A stretch of DNA of 64,000 nucleotides from Lacrimispora defluvii. Its GTDB lineage: Bacteria > Bacillota > Clostridia > Lachnospirales > Lachnospiraceae. The notes below the pieces were generated by a model. The model was not told the origin of the DNA and made no database searches. It worked only from the letters and a program-made list of their open reading frames with translations. The stretch spans positions 248,001 through 312,000 of the forward strand of contig JAAOXG010000020.1 of NCBI GenBank assembly GCA_013036995.1, in the 5' to 3' direction. Of this stretch, positions 43,682 to 52,655 are shown piece after piece (the first letter of the stretch is position 1; every line of letters starts with the position of its first letter). The position numbers and the translations under genes were made by a program.

Positions 43682-44710
43682 TTGGAAGAGACATTAAAAA
43701 AGAAAGAAAAAATACTGTCTGCTGCAGACATTCGGACCACCTTCCATACTCATGGCAGAACCGTGCAGGCAGTGCGTGGAGTCAGTCTGTATGTGGAATC
43801 CGGTGAGATTCTGGCAGTGGTTGGAGAATCAGGAAGCGGAAAAAGTGTACTTATGAAATCGGTTATGGGACTGATGCCTGATAATGCAGAGGTGAAGGCC
43901 CTTGAACTTACGTTTGCGGGGCAGGATATGCTGGCTATGGATCCGGAGCAGTTAAGAAAGATGCGGGGAAAAGAAATGGCCATGATTTTCCAGGATCCCA
44001 TGACTGCCTTAAATCCGTTAAAGACCATCGGCTCTCACTTAATGGAGGTTCTAAAGCGCCACCGGGGAATGGACAAAGAAGCGGCAAGAAAAGAAGCGGT
44101 TGCTGTATTAAACCAGGTGGGAATCCCTTCACCGGAGAGGCGGTTAGGACAGTATCCACACGAATTTTCCGGAGGAATGAGACAAAGGGTCTTAATAGCC
44201 ATGGCTCTTTGCTGCAGGCCAAAGCTTCTAATTGCCGATGAACCTACCACTGCTCTTGATGTGACAATTCAGGCTCAGATCCTGGATCTGCTTAAGAGCC
44301 TTCAGGAAGAAACCGGGATGAGCATTATTCTAATAACCCATGACTTAGGGGTGGTAGCCAGTTTAAGCCATAGAATTGCTGTTATGTACGGCGGACTTTT
44401 AATGGAAGAGGGAACCACAGAGGAGATCTTCTATTCCCCGAAGCATCCTTATACCAGGGCACTTCTTCATGCAGTACCAAAACCCCGTTCAGGAGGGAAA
44501 GAGCGCCTGGAACCCATACCCGGCATGGCACCATCACTGATTAACCCGCCATCCGGCTGTCCTTTTGCGGAACGGTGCAAATTCGCCTGTGAAGACTGCA
44601 GGAAAGAAATTCCCCAGTACCGCACTTACAGCGAAACCCAGAGAGCCATGTGCATCTACTCGGGGGAAGAGCTGGATCATAAGGAAGGGGAGGTAGAATC
44701 CCATGGATAA
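43682..44710 (+). CDS. Opp/Dpp-type ABC transporter ATPase (DppD-like)
   Basis: 342 residues. Walker A GESGSGKS, Q-loop IFQDPMTALNPL, signature SGGMRQR, Walker B LLIADEPTTALD, and the C-terminal oligopeptide-transporter extension with CPFAERC. The start is TTG at 43682 after AAAGGAGGG. Its end overlaps the second ATPase gene by eight bases. Confidence 0.92.
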   Translation: MEETLKKKEKILSAADIRTTFHTHGRTVQAVRGVSLYVESGEILAVVGESGSGKSVLMKSVMGLMPDNAEVKALELTFAGQDMLAMDPEQLRKMRGKEMAMIFQDPMTALNPLKTIGSHLMEVLKRHRGMDKEAARKEAVAVLNQVGIPSPERRLGQYPHEFSGGMRQRVLIAMALCCRPKLLIADEPTTALDVTIQAQILDLLKSLQEETGMSIILITHDLGVVASLSHRIAVMYGGLLMEEGTTEEIFYSPKHPYTRALLHAVPKPRSGGKERLEPIPGMAPSLINPPSGCPFAERCKFACEDCRKEIPQYRTYSETQRAMCIYSGEELDHKEGEVESHG

Positions 44711-45698
44711 TAAAAAGAATGAAATACTCCTGGAGGCCAGAGATCTCTGTAAGTATTTTCCAGCCAAAGACTTCTTTGGCAGGAAAAAAGCGGAGGTAAA
44801 GGCAGTTGATCATATTAATCTGACCATCCGAAAAGGAGAGACCTTTGGTCTGGTAGGAGAATCCGGGTGCGGAAAATCCACCCTTGGCCGTACTTTAATC
44901 CGTATGTATGATCCGACTTCCGGTTCTATTTTGTTTAAAGATCAGGATATCACCGGCTTAAAGGGAAGGCAGCTTCTTCCTGTTCACAAACAGATGCAGA
45001 TCATTTTCCAGGATCCCTATTCTTCCTTAGATCCCCACCACAATGTGCGGGAGATATTAAAAGAGTCCCTCACTGCAGTTTCCGGCTTATCCACAGATGA
45101 AATGGAAGGCAGAATGGAAGAGATTTTAAAAAAGGTTGGATTGAAACCGGATGATATGTATAAATATGCATATGAATTTTCCGGCGGACAGCGTCAGAGA
45201 ATCGGGATTGCAAGAGCTTTACTGGTAGAACCAGAGTTTCTTCTGTGCGATGAGCCTATCTCCGCCCTTGACGTATCCATACAGGCCCAGGTGGTTAACC
45301 TTTTAGAGGACTTACAAAAGGAGATGGGGCTTACCTATCTGTTTGTTGCCCATGATTTATCCATGGTCCGCCACATTTCCACCAGGATTGGCGTCATGTA
45401 TTTAGGAAGGCTGGTGGAGATTGCAGACAGCGATGAGCTTTATGAAAATCCTCTTCACCCCTATACAAAGGCTCTGCTTTCTGCCATTCCGCTGGCAGAT
45501 CCCAGACTGGCAGCCCAGTCAAAACGGGTGATGCTAAGCGGTGAGCTTCCCAGTCCCATGAATGTTCCAACCGGATGTCACTTCCATACCAGATGTATGT
45601 ATGCCAGGGAAGAGTGTAAAAACCATATTCCGGAAATGGTGGAATTTTCTCCCGGTCATTATGTATCCTGCCCTTATGCAGGGGAAAATAATTCTTGA
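44703..45698 (+). CDS. Opp/Dpp-type ABC transporter ATPase (DppF-like)
   Basis: 331 residues. Walker [28 protein letters not shown], signature SGGQRQR, Walker [12 protein letters not shown], and the C-terminal [14 protein letters not shown] motif. GGGGAGG lies before the ATG inside the end of the preceding gene. Last gene of the operon. Confidence 0.92.
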   Translation: MDNKKNEILLEARDLCKYFPAKDFFGRKKAEVKAVDHINLTIRKGETFGLVGESGCGKSTLGRTLIRMYDPTSGSILFKDQDITGLKGRQLLPVHKQMQIIFQDPYSSLDPHHNVREILKESLTAVSGLSTDEMEGRMEEILKKVGLKPDDMYKYAYEFSGGQRQRIGIARALLVEPEFLLCDEPISALDVSIQAQVVNLLEDLQKEMGLTYLFVAHDLSMVRHISTRIGVMYLGRLVEIADSDELYENPLHPYTKALLSAIPLADPRLAAQSKRVMLSGELPSPMNVPTGCHFHTRCMYAREECKNHIPEMVEFSPGHYVSCPYAGENNS

Positions 45699-45795
45699 CT
45701 TTTGATGCAAAACTTTTTATAATAACAACAATATAAAATCGCAACCAGGCAAAGGCGCCTAAGAACTTAAGATTCTTAGGCGTCTTTGTGCTTTT
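45695..45795 (+). promoter_or_regulatory. Promoter followed by a leader terminator before the amino acid ABC operon
   Basis: TTGACT (45695-45700), 17-bp spacer, TATAAT (45718-45723). Downstream, GCGCCTAAGAA (45754-45764) pairs with TTCTTAGGCGT (45773-45783), and a T-rich stretch follows. The hairpin lies between promoter and gene, so it may terminate the upstream operon, attenuate the downstream one, or both. Confidence 0.65.
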
Positions 45796-45827
45796 TTTCA
45801 GAAATTACGCAGAGAGGGGCTGGAAAC

Positions 45828-46559
45828 ATGCCAGATATGGTGAAAGTTGAAAACTTAAAAAAGAACTTCGGAGACCTTGAGGTGTTAAAGGATATCAGCC
45901 TTACGGTCAGGGAAGGGGAGAAACTGGTAATCATCGGACCATCCGGCTCCGGAAAGTCCACGTTTATCCGTTGTATTAACTATTTAGAGGAGCCTACCAG
46001 CGGTACCATTACCGTGGCAGGTACACAGGTAACTAAGAAAAATCATTTGGAAATGGCAAAAAAATACTCGTCTATGGTATTTCAGCAATTTAATTTATAT
46101 CCCCATCTGACTGTTCTGGAAAATCTGACACTGGCACCCGTTAAACTTCAGCACGTACCCAAGGAAGAAGCAAAAAAGATAGCAATGAAGTGTCTGGAAC
46201 GTGTCGGTTTAAAAGATAAAGCGGGTAATTATCCGGTACAGCTATCCGGCGGACAGCAGCAGAGGGTGGCAATTGCCAGAGCATTATGCACCAAGCAGCC
46301 GCTGATTTTATTTGACGAGCCCACATCAGCTCTGGATCCAGAGATGGTGCAGGAGGTATTAAATGTTATGGTGGAGCTGGCTCATGAGAATATTACCATG
46401 ATCTGTGTGACACACGAGATGGGTTTTGCCCGTCAGGTTGCAGACCGTGTAATTTTCATGGATGGTGGGTATATTCTGGAAGAGGGAACACCGGAACACT
46501 TCTTTGAATGTCCGGAACATGAGCGGACAAAAGCGTTCTTAAGCAAAATCCTTCATTAG
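45828..46559 (+). CDS. Polar amino acid ABC transporter ATPase (GlnQ-like)
   Basis: 243 residues. Walker [11 protein letters not shown]-loop [17 protein letters not shown], signature LSGGQQQR, Walker [17 protein letters not shown] and H-loop [15 protein letters not shown] are those of the glutamine/polar amino acid class. ATG 45828 after AGAGAGGGG is used; upstream in-frame codons lie within the leader terminator. First gene of a four-gene importer. Confidence 0.92.
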   Translation: MPDMVKVENLKKNFGDLEVLKDISLTVREGEKLVIIGPSGSGKSTFIRCINYLEEPTSGTITVAGTQVTKKNHLEMAKKYSSMVFQQFNLYPHLTVLENLTLAPVKLQHVPKEEAKKIAMKCLERVGLKDKAGNYPVQLSGGQQQRVAIARALCTKQPLILFDEPTSALDPEMVQEVLNVMVELAHENITMICVTHEMGFARQVADRVIFMDGGYILEEGTPEHFFECPEHERTKAFLSKILH

Positions 46560-46601
46560 GATGATGTTTAATATAATAAGATGATTGAGGAGGAAACAAT
46601 T

Positions 46602-47498
46602 ATGATGAAGAAAATGTTATCCCTGGCACTGACGTTAGCTATGGCAGCGACCTTAACCGCATGCGGTTCCAAAGCACCGGATACAACGAAAGCGCCGGCA
46701 GATACCAAAGCTGCAGGTTCTTCTGCAGAGGCAACAACCGGAGCAGGTGCAGCAGGCGCAGCTGCAAAAGACGTACAGAAGATTATTGACCGCGGAGTGT
46801 TAAAAGTAGGCTGTAAATCAGATATTCCAAAGTTCAGCTTACAAAATACAGCAACTGGACAGTACGAAGGATTTGAGGATGATCTTGCATATGAGATCGC
46901 GGGATCCATCTTCGGCTGCAGCGCAGCTGAGGCAAAGGAAAAGAAACTGGTGGAATTCCAGGGCGTAACGGCTAAAACAAGAGGACCTTTATTAGAGAAT
47001 GGGGAAATCGATCTGGTTATTGCAACCTTTACCATTACTCCAGAAAGAAAAGAAACCTATAATTTCTCCACACCATACTATACCGATGCAGTTGGTCTTT
47101 TAGTAAATAAAGATTCCGGAATTAAATCCATTCAGGATTTAGACGGTAAAGTAATCGGTGTTGCACAGTCTTCCACAACAAAGGACGGATTTAAAAAGTA
47201 TGTGGATGAAAAGGGATTAAAGGTAAATCCACAGTTCCAGGAATTTGACGGTTATCCTGCACTGGCTCAGGCACTGGCAACCAAGCAGATTGACTGCTTT
47301 TCTGTTGACCGTGCGATTCTTGCAGGTTATGTAAATGACGGAAATATGATTCTGGAAGACCGCTTTGCAGAGCAGGATTACGGTGTTGCAGCTGCAAAGG
47401 GAAACACGGGTCTTGCAGAGGCAGTAGAGAAAAAAGTTACTTCCATGCTTTCTGATGGTTCAATGAAGAAACTTCAGGATCAGTGGGGATTACAGTAA
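46602..47498 (+). CDS. Polar amino acid ABC transporter substrate-binding lipoprotein
   Basis: 298 residues, family-3 binding protein. The signal peptide has lipobox TLTAC, then an Ala/Thr-rich linker. The mature domain has GVLKVGCKSDIPKF, GFEDDLAYEIA, LENGEIDLVIATFTITPERKETYNFS and CFSVDRAILAGY. It captures an amino acid outside the membrane. ATG 46602 fits GAGGAGGA; the ORF could extend to 46581 but without a proper ribosome site. Confidence 0.9.
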   Translation: MMKKMLSLALTLAMAATLTACGSKAPDTTKAPADTKAAGSSAEATTGAGAAGAAAKDVQKIIDRGVLKVGCKSDIPKFSLQNTATGQYEGFEDDLAYEIAGSIFGCSAAEAKEKKLVEFQGVTAKTRGPLLENGEIDLVIATFTITPERKETYNFSTPYYTDAVGLLVNKDSGIKSIQDLDGKVIGVAQSSTTKDGFKKYVDEKGLKVNPQFQEFDGYPALAQALATKQIDCFSVDRAILAGYVNDGNMILEDRFAEQDYGVAAAKGNTGLAEAVEKKVTSMLSDGSMKKLQDQWGLQ

Positions 47499-47524
47499 GC
47501 TGTTTTAAGTAAAGGAAAAATGAC

Positions 47525-48256
47525 ATGATTAAAGGTCTTTTTGATGGAAAACGATGGAGTGCCCTCTTTGCGGCATTCCCCGAATATTATATCCCTGGAT
47601 TTCTTATGACACTTAAAATATCACTGGTAGGACTGGCGGTTGCGCTGGTCCTTGGAGTGATATTCGGCATGTTCTCTTCATCCAAGTGGAAGCTGCTTAA
47701 GATCATTTCACGAATCTATGTGGAATTCATACAGAATACACCTCTGGCTTTACAGGTCATGTGTTATTACTCGGTTCTTCCCATGCTGTTTTCCAGTTCC
47801 GGGTTTCGTATCCCTAAGTTTGTACTAGGGGTCATCGGGGTAGGCGTCTATCATGGTGCCTATATTTCTGAGGTCATAAGAACCGGAATTGAAGCGATTC
47901 CAAAGGGGCAGTCTGAGGCAGCAGCATCTCAGGGTTTTAGCTATCTGGAAACCATGTATCATATCATTCTGCCTCAGACCATTAAGATTATTATGCCGCC
48001 TCTCGCCAATCAGGCTTTAAATCTGGTTAAGAATACTTCCATACTTGCCATGGTTGCGGGTATGGATCTGATGTATTTTACGGATTCATGGGGCGCTGAC
48101 AGAGGGTATTTTGCCCAGGCATATTTCACAAGTGCAGTGATGTACTTTATTATCTGTTTCCCGTTAGCCAGACTGGCAAGATATTTAGAGATCCGCTCCA
48201 TGCGGCTGCCAGTTGCAAAAAAGCTTGATATACAGGCAGACGAGGAGGCAGCATGA
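47525..48256 (+). CDS. Polar amino acid ABC transporter permease (HisM/GlnP type)
   Basis: 243 residues with about five TM helices, family segment EFIQNTPLALQVMCYYSVLP and the ATPase-contact loop AIPKGQSEAAASQGFSYLE. It overlaps the next permease by four bases (ATGA). Confidence 0.92.
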   Translation: MIKGLFDGKRWSALFAAFPEYYIPGFLMTLKISLVGLAVALVLGVIFGMFSSSKWKLLKIISRIYVEFIQNTPLALQVMCYYSVLPMLFSSSGFRIPKFVLGVIGVGVYHGAYISEVIRTGIEAIPKGQSEAAASQGFSYLETMYHIILPQTIKIIMPPLANQALNLVKNTSILAMVAGMDLMYFTDSWGADRGYFAQAYFTSAVMYFIICFPLARLARYLEIRSMRLPVAKKLDIQADEEAA

Positions 48257-48915
48257 TAGAATTATTTCAACAGATATTTACACCGGCAAATGTACTTTTC
48301 ATGCTAAAGGGCCTGCAGATGACAGTCATGATCGCCGTGCTGGCTACGATCCTTAGTATATTTTTTGGAACCATACTGGCGCTGATCCGTACTTATTCTT
48401 CTGGTAAATGGAAGTGGGCCGGAACTTTGGTAGCAGTTTATACAGAGTTCTTCCGCTGTACCCCTAACCTTTTATGGATTCTCTGGATCTATTTTACTGT
48501 AAAAGGGAATAAAGTAGGAGTATCGGTATTTGCTATTACCCTGTTCACTTCTGCAGTAATGGCAGAGATCTTTCGGGGTGGATTAAATTCCATTCCCAAG
48601 GGGCAGTTTGAAGGGGCTCAGTCCCAGGGCTTCAGCTTTTTCCAGACATTGTGGTACATTGTACTGCCTCAGACATATAAGAAGGTGATTCCAGCTCTCT
48701 TAAGCCAGGTTATTACCATTATTAAGGATACCTCATTCTTAAAGATGGTAGACGTAGCAGAGTTCATGAGAAACTGCGCTGTAGTGCTTGGCAGTATCTA
48801 CGATGTCAGAGGGATGATGATGCTGTTTGCTTTCGAGGCACTCTGCTATTTTGCCATTTGTTTTGCCCTCAGCTGTGTAGTCAGGGGATATCAGAAAACA
48901 ATTGTAACCGGTTAG
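48253..48915 (+). CDS. Polar amino acid ABC transporter permease (second subunit)
   Basis: 220 residues. The EFFRCTPNLLWILWIYF segment and loop SIPKGQFEGAQSQGFSFFQ define the family. It completes the channel. A cytidylate-kinase-like gene follows 15 bases later and is probably co-transcribed. Confidence 0.92.
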   Translation: MIELFQQIFTPANVLFMLKGLQMTVMIAVLATILSIFFGTILALIRTYSSGKWKWAGTLVAVYTEFFRCTPNLLWILWIYFTVKGNKVGVSVFAITLFTSAVMAEIFRGGLNSIPKGQFEGAQSQGFSFFQTLWYIVLPQTYKKVIPALLSQVITIIKDTSFLKMVDVAEFMRNCAVVLGSIYDVRGMMMLFAFEALCYFAICFALSCVVRGYQKTIVTG

Positions 48916-48930
48916 GGAGGTACATCTGTT

Positions 48931-49527
48931 ATGGAGAAGTTTACGATCACCATTACCCGTGAATTTGGCAGTCTGGGGCGTTCCATTGCCAGGGAACTGT
49001 CACAGATTCTGGGAGTGGAGTTTTATGACCGGGATATTGTGGAGGAAGTTGCAAATAAGCTGAATCTGCCGGTTTCAACAGTCAGCAACGAGGAGGAAAA
49101 ATCCAGGCACAGCTTTCTGCCAAGAATGTTCCCTCTTGGAACTGACGAGGAATATATGCAGGATATTATATTTGATGTGCAGAAGGATATTATACTGAAT
49201 CTGGCAAAAAAATCAAGCTGTATCCTGGTTGGCAGATGCTCTGATTTTCTTCTTGAAAAGGAAAAAAACAACATCAACATTTTCATCTACGCTTCTTACG
49301 AGAAACGTCTGCAAAACTGCGTGGATGCACTTGGTATGACAGAGTCTGAGGCGAAACGGATGATTCTTTCCGTAGACAAAGCCCGGAATGCGTATCATAA
49401 AAAATATGCAGGCTATTTGCCTGGTGATCCGGAGCATAAGCAGCTGATGATTGACTCCTCTTTACTTGGCGTGACTGGAACCGCAAAGTTAATCGCAGAG
49501 ATTGTACATCAGTTATTTGAATCATAA
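48931..49527 (+). CDS. Cytidylate kinase-like family protein
   Basis: 198 residues. ITITREFGSLGRSIARELSQILGVEFYDRDIV is the entry motif of the Cytidylate_kin2-like family, a P-loop variant in which the classical GKST is degenerate. A CILVGRCSDFLL segment and an arginine-rich lid (EAKRMILSVDKARNAYHKKY) follow. Substrate unknown; family members are found beside many transporters. GGGAGG precedes the ATG. Confidence 0.82.
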   Translation: MEKFTITITREFGSLGRSIARELSQILGVEFYDRDIVEEVANKLNLPVSTVSNEEEKSRHSFLPRMFPLGTDEEYMQDIIFDVQKDIILNLAKKSSCILVGRCSDFLLEKEKNNINIFIYASYEKRLQNCVDALGMTESEAKRMILSVDKARNAYHKKYAGYLPGDPEHKQLMIDSSLLGVTGTAKLIAEIVHQLFES

Positions 49528-49552
49528 AATGAATTCAGAAGTTTCCTATTAA

Positions 49553-49617
49553 AATAGGCCTTTTTGGTGAAACTAGGATGGGAGTCCGAAGTGTTTGCCC
49601 AAAAGGCCTGTTCTATT
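49553..49617 (+). repeat. Long imperfect hairpin between the kinase-like gene and corA
   Basis: AATAGGCCTTTTTGG (49553-49567) pairs with the complementary stretch ending at 49617 (CCAAAAGGCCTGTTCTATT, with bulges). There is no T run on the plus strand. Its right arm ends at the corA -35. Confidence 0.45.
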
Positions 49618-49644
49618 GACAAGTGAAATATCAGGTACTAAACT
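49616..49644 (+). promoter_or_regulatory. Promoter of corA
   Basis: TTGACA (49616-49621), 17-bp spacer, TAAACT (49639-49644). The -35 matches the consensus fully; the -10 is weaker. Confidence 0.55.
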
Positions 49645-49699
49645 TAAAAAAGGCAGGTCAAAAACAGGACCGAGTATGGGGGCTTAGGAGGAAACAGAT

Positions 49700-50629
49700 G
49701 TGAGATATAAATTAGACAAAAGACTGATTCCTGTAAAGGGGCAGGAAACGGTATCTGAAGATGATGTTCTGATTGATATTTTAAGCAGAGAAGAATTTTT
49801 AAAGGGACATCATACCCGATACGAGGATCATATACTAATCCGGAGTCTGGAACGGGGCCAGTACTGCAGAACAGATTTGTTAAAAGACTGTGTGGTAGGT
49901 ACCTTGGTGATACCTGTGAAGAAGAATCCTTTAAAACGCCCACTGATATTTGGTTATTATATGAATGAAAACCGCCTGATCCTGATTGATGACAGCGGGG
50001 AAGCGGAAAGAATGTTAAAGGAGATTGATAAGACACAGATTTTTGAGAAGACTTATCCGGCCCATCTCCTGTTTGAGTTTTTGGAATATCAGGTCAGAGA
50101 TGACATTGAATATCTTCAGAAATATGAGGAATACTTAACGGAAATGGAAGACAGAATCATGAGCGGCAGAAGGGAAAAGGAAGACGTGCTGGGAATCATT
50201 CTAAAGGCCAGGAAGGAACTGGCTAAGGTGGCGTCTTATTATGGGCAGCTGATGAATATGAGTCAGACTTTAACGGAGAATTATAATGGTCTGTTAAAGG
50301 ATGAAGAACGGGCACTGTTTCATCTGTTTGCCGGCAGAATGGCAAGGCTTTCGGAATATGGGAGAGAACTGAGAGAATACGCGCAGCAGATTCGGGAGAT
50401 GTATCAGGTGAGAATGGAAATGAAGCAGAATCACGCATTATCCTTTCTGACTATGGTGACCGCCGTTTTTGCTCCCCTGTCTCTCATAGCGGGCTGGTAC
50501 GGCATGAATTTTAAAAATATGCCGGAGCTTAACTGGACTTATGGTTATCCCTTTTGTATTCTTTTAAGCATCCTTTTAATTGGATTGGAAATATGGTATT
50601 TTACAAAAAAAGGGTGGTTAAAAAAATAA
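49700..50629 (+). CDS. corA: CorA-family divalent cation transporter
   Basis: 309 residues. A large N-terminal cytoplasmic domain with long helices is followed by two TM helices at the C-terminus. Between them lies the pore motif YGMNF, diagnostic for CorA. It carries magnesium or related ions across the membrane as a pentamer. The GTG start at 49700 is supported by AGGAGGAA seven bases upstream. Monocistronic by spacing. Confidence 0.9.
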   Translation: MRYKLDKRLIPVKGQETVSEDDVLIDILSREEFLKGHHTRYEDHILIRSLERGQYCRTDLLKDCVVGTLVIPVKKNPLKRPLIFGYYMNENRLILIDDSGEAERMLKEIDKTQIFEKTYPAHLLFEFLEYQVRDDIEYLQKYEEYLTEMEDRIMSGRREKEDVLGIILKARKELAKVASYYGQLMNMSQTLTENYNGLLKDEERALFHLFAGRMARLSEYGRELREYAQQIREMYQVRMEMKQNHALSFLTMVTAVFAPLSLIAGWYGMNFKNMPELNWTYGYPFCILLSILLIGLEIWYFTKKGWLKK

Positions 50630-50682
50630 CGGGAAACAAGAGTAAAATCCCATAAAACAGTAGAAAAATTAATATGATTCCC

Positions 50683-50845
50683 TTGACATGAAAAAAAAAA
50701 CCTGTTATACTTTACTTTCGTGTGAAACGAGAGGATGAAGGTCTGAGACGTGCCTGATACCTCTCGTTTTGTTTGCGATAGTGTGTTTGTGCGGCCGTCG
50801 GCAACATAAGAACCCGGCTGGCAATGAGAAAGGAATTAATCATTT
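50683..50845 (+). promoter_or_regulatory. Promoter and terminator-bearing leader of the DEAD-box helicase gene
   Basis: TTGACA (50683-50688), 17-bp spacer, TATACT (50706-50711). The transcribed leader is about 125 nt. AAACGAGAGG (50725-50734) and CCTCTCGTTT (50760-50769) form a stem followed by a T-rich tail, that is, a terminator near the transcript start. A second, imperfect GC-rich hairpin lies around 50793-50824. The layout suggests attenuation, for example cold-dependent read-through. Confidence 0.65.
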
Positions 50846-52525
50846 ATGGAAACAGTTAGATTTGATGAGTTACAATTAGATGAAAGAATTCTGCGGGCAG
50901 TAGCAGATATGGGATTTGAAGAGGCATCTCCGATCCAGACCCAGGCAATTCCGGTACAGCTGGAGGGAAGAGATATCATTGGTCAGGCCCAGACAGGAAC
51001 TGGAAAGACCGCAGCCTTTGGTATTCCTCTGTTACAGAAAATTGACCCTAAGGTAAAAAAGCTTCAGGCGGTGGCCCTCTGTCCAACCAGAGAGCTTGCT
51101 ATTCAGGTGGCAGATGAGATCCGCAGGCTTGCTAAATATATGCATGGTGTGAAGGTTCTCCCTATCTACGGAGGCCAGGACATTGTGAAACAGATCCGTT
51201 CTTTAAAAGACGGTACTCAGATCATCATCGGAACTCCGGGACGTGTTATGGATCATATGCGCCGGAAAACCGTTAAGTTTGATTTTGTCCATACAGTAGT
51301 CATGGATGAGGCAGATGAGATGCTGAACATGGGATTTTTAGAGGATATGGAAACGATTTTAAGCCAGCTTCCCGAAGAGCGTCAGACCGTTATGTTCTCC
51401 GCTACCATGCCTCCGGCAATTCTTGATATTGCAAGAAAGTTCCAGCAGGAGCCGGTGAATGTAAAAGTAGTGAAGAAAGAACTGACAGTCCCGAAAGTAA
51501 CCCAGTATTACTATGAAGTAAAACCAAAGAGCAAAGTGGAAGTAATGTGCCGTCTGTTAGATATGTATGCACCAAAGCTTTCCGTTGTTTTCTGCAATAC
51601 CAAGAAGCAGGTTGATGAGTTAGTACAGGCACTTCAGGGAAGAGGATATTTTGCGGAAGGTCTCCACGGAGACTTAAAGCAGATCCAGCGTGACCGTGTC
51701 ATGAACAGCTTCCGTAACGGTAAGACAGAGATTCTTGTGGCTACTGACGTGGCAGCCCGTGGAATCGACGTAGACGACGTAGAAGCGGTATTTAACTATG
51801 ACCTTCCACAGGATGACGAATACTACGTACACCGTATCGGCCGTACTGGTCGTGCCGGACGTGAAGGAATCGCATTCAGCTTCGTGGTTGGCAAGGAAGT
51901 ATACAAGCTTCGTGACATACAGCGTTACTGCAAGACCAAGATCGTACCTCAGGCAATTCCATCTCTTAACGATGTAACAGCCATTAAGGTAGACAAGATC
52001 CTGGAAGGCGTTGCAGCAACCATCGGTGATACCGATTTAAGCAAGACCGTTAATATCATTGAGAAGAAGCTGCTGGAAGAGGACTATACCTCTCTTGATC
52101 TGGCAGCAGCCCTCTTGCGTATGATGATGGGTGAGGAAAACGAAGACATCATCGATACCAGAGAGCCTCGTTCTCTTGATGAACTGGAAGGCTTTGGCGG
52201 CGGAAACGGCGGCAGAGGCAGAGGAAGAAGCAACGGCCGCGGTGGTAACGGCGGAAGATATGATTCTTCTACCAGAGAAGACATGGCCCGCTTATTTATT
52301 AACATCGGTAAGAACCAGAATGTGAAACCAGGAGATATTCTTGGTGCCATTGCCGGAGAATCCGGTATGCCAGGCAAGATGGTTGGAAGTATCGACATGT
52401 ATGACAAATATACATTTGTAGAAGTTCCAAGAGAAAGCGCTGATGCCGTATTAACTGCGATGAAAGATGTTAAAATCAAAGGTAAAAATATCCATATGGA
52501 AAAAGCCAACGGAAAAGGCAAATAA
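50846..52525 (+). CDS. DEAD-box ATP-dependent RNA helicase (DeaD/DbpA type)
   Basis: 559 residues. The motifs in order are Q-motif SPIQTQAIPV, Walker A AQTGTGKT, PTRELAIQ, DEAD in VMDEADEML, SAT, ATDVAARGIDV and HRIGRTGRAGREG. A Gly/Arg-rich linker (GGGNGGRGRGRSNGRGG) and a C-terminal DbpA-like RNA-binding fold (FINIGKNQNVKPGDILGAI) follow. It unwinds structured RNA in ribosome assembly or cold adaptation. The leader hairpin upstream fits autoregulated or temperature-dependent expression. Confidence 0.92.
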   Translation: METVRFDELQLDERILRAVADMGFEEASPIQTQAIPVQLEGRDIIGQAQTGTGKTAAFGIPLLQKIDPKVKKLQAVALCPTRELAIQVADEIRRLAKYMHGVKVLPIYGGQDIVKQIRSLKDGTQIIIGTPGRVMDHMRRKTVKFDFVHTVVMDEADEMLNMGFLEDMETILSQLPEERQTVMFSATMPPAILDIARKFQQEPVNVKVVKKELTVPKVTQYYYEVKPKSKVEVMCRLLDMYAPKLSVVFCNTKKQVDELVQALQGRGYFAEGLHGDLKQIQRDRVMNSFRNGKTEILVATDVAARGIDVDDVEAVFNYDLPQDDEYYVHRIGRTGRAGREGIAFSFVVGKEVYKLRDIQRYCKTKIVPQAIPSLNDVTAIKVDKILEGVAATIGDTDLSKTVNIIEKKLLEEDYTSLDLAAALLRMMMGEENEDIIDTREPRSLDELEGFGGGNGGRGRGRSNGRGGNGGRYDSSTREDMARLFINIGKNQNVKPGDILGAIAGESGMPGKMVGSIDMYDKYTFVEVPRESADAVLTAMKDVKIKGKNIHMEKANGKGK

Positions 52526-52532
52526 ATTTTCG

Positions 52533-52593
52533 GGAGCTGAACAACGAAGGAAGACGGCCTGTCTTGCGGGAGTTGTTTGGCTCCTGTTTTTTT
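52533..52593 (+). terminator. Terminator after the helicase gene
   Basis: GGAGCTGAACAAC (52533-52545) pairs with GTTGTTTGGCTCC (52572-52584) through two G-U pairs. An inner AAGAC/GTCTT stem and a run of T complete the structure. Confidence 0.82.
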
Positions 52594-52655
52594 CTTGCTT
52601 CCTGAGAAGAAACAGGATACAATTAGTTCAAATGAGGCGTCAATTGGAGGACAAA

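Noticed and set aside
49528..49699. Magnesium riboswitch before corA
   Set aside because: The hairpin lies upstream of the promoter and none of the M-box core sequence is recognisable; the transcribed leader is only about 50 nt.
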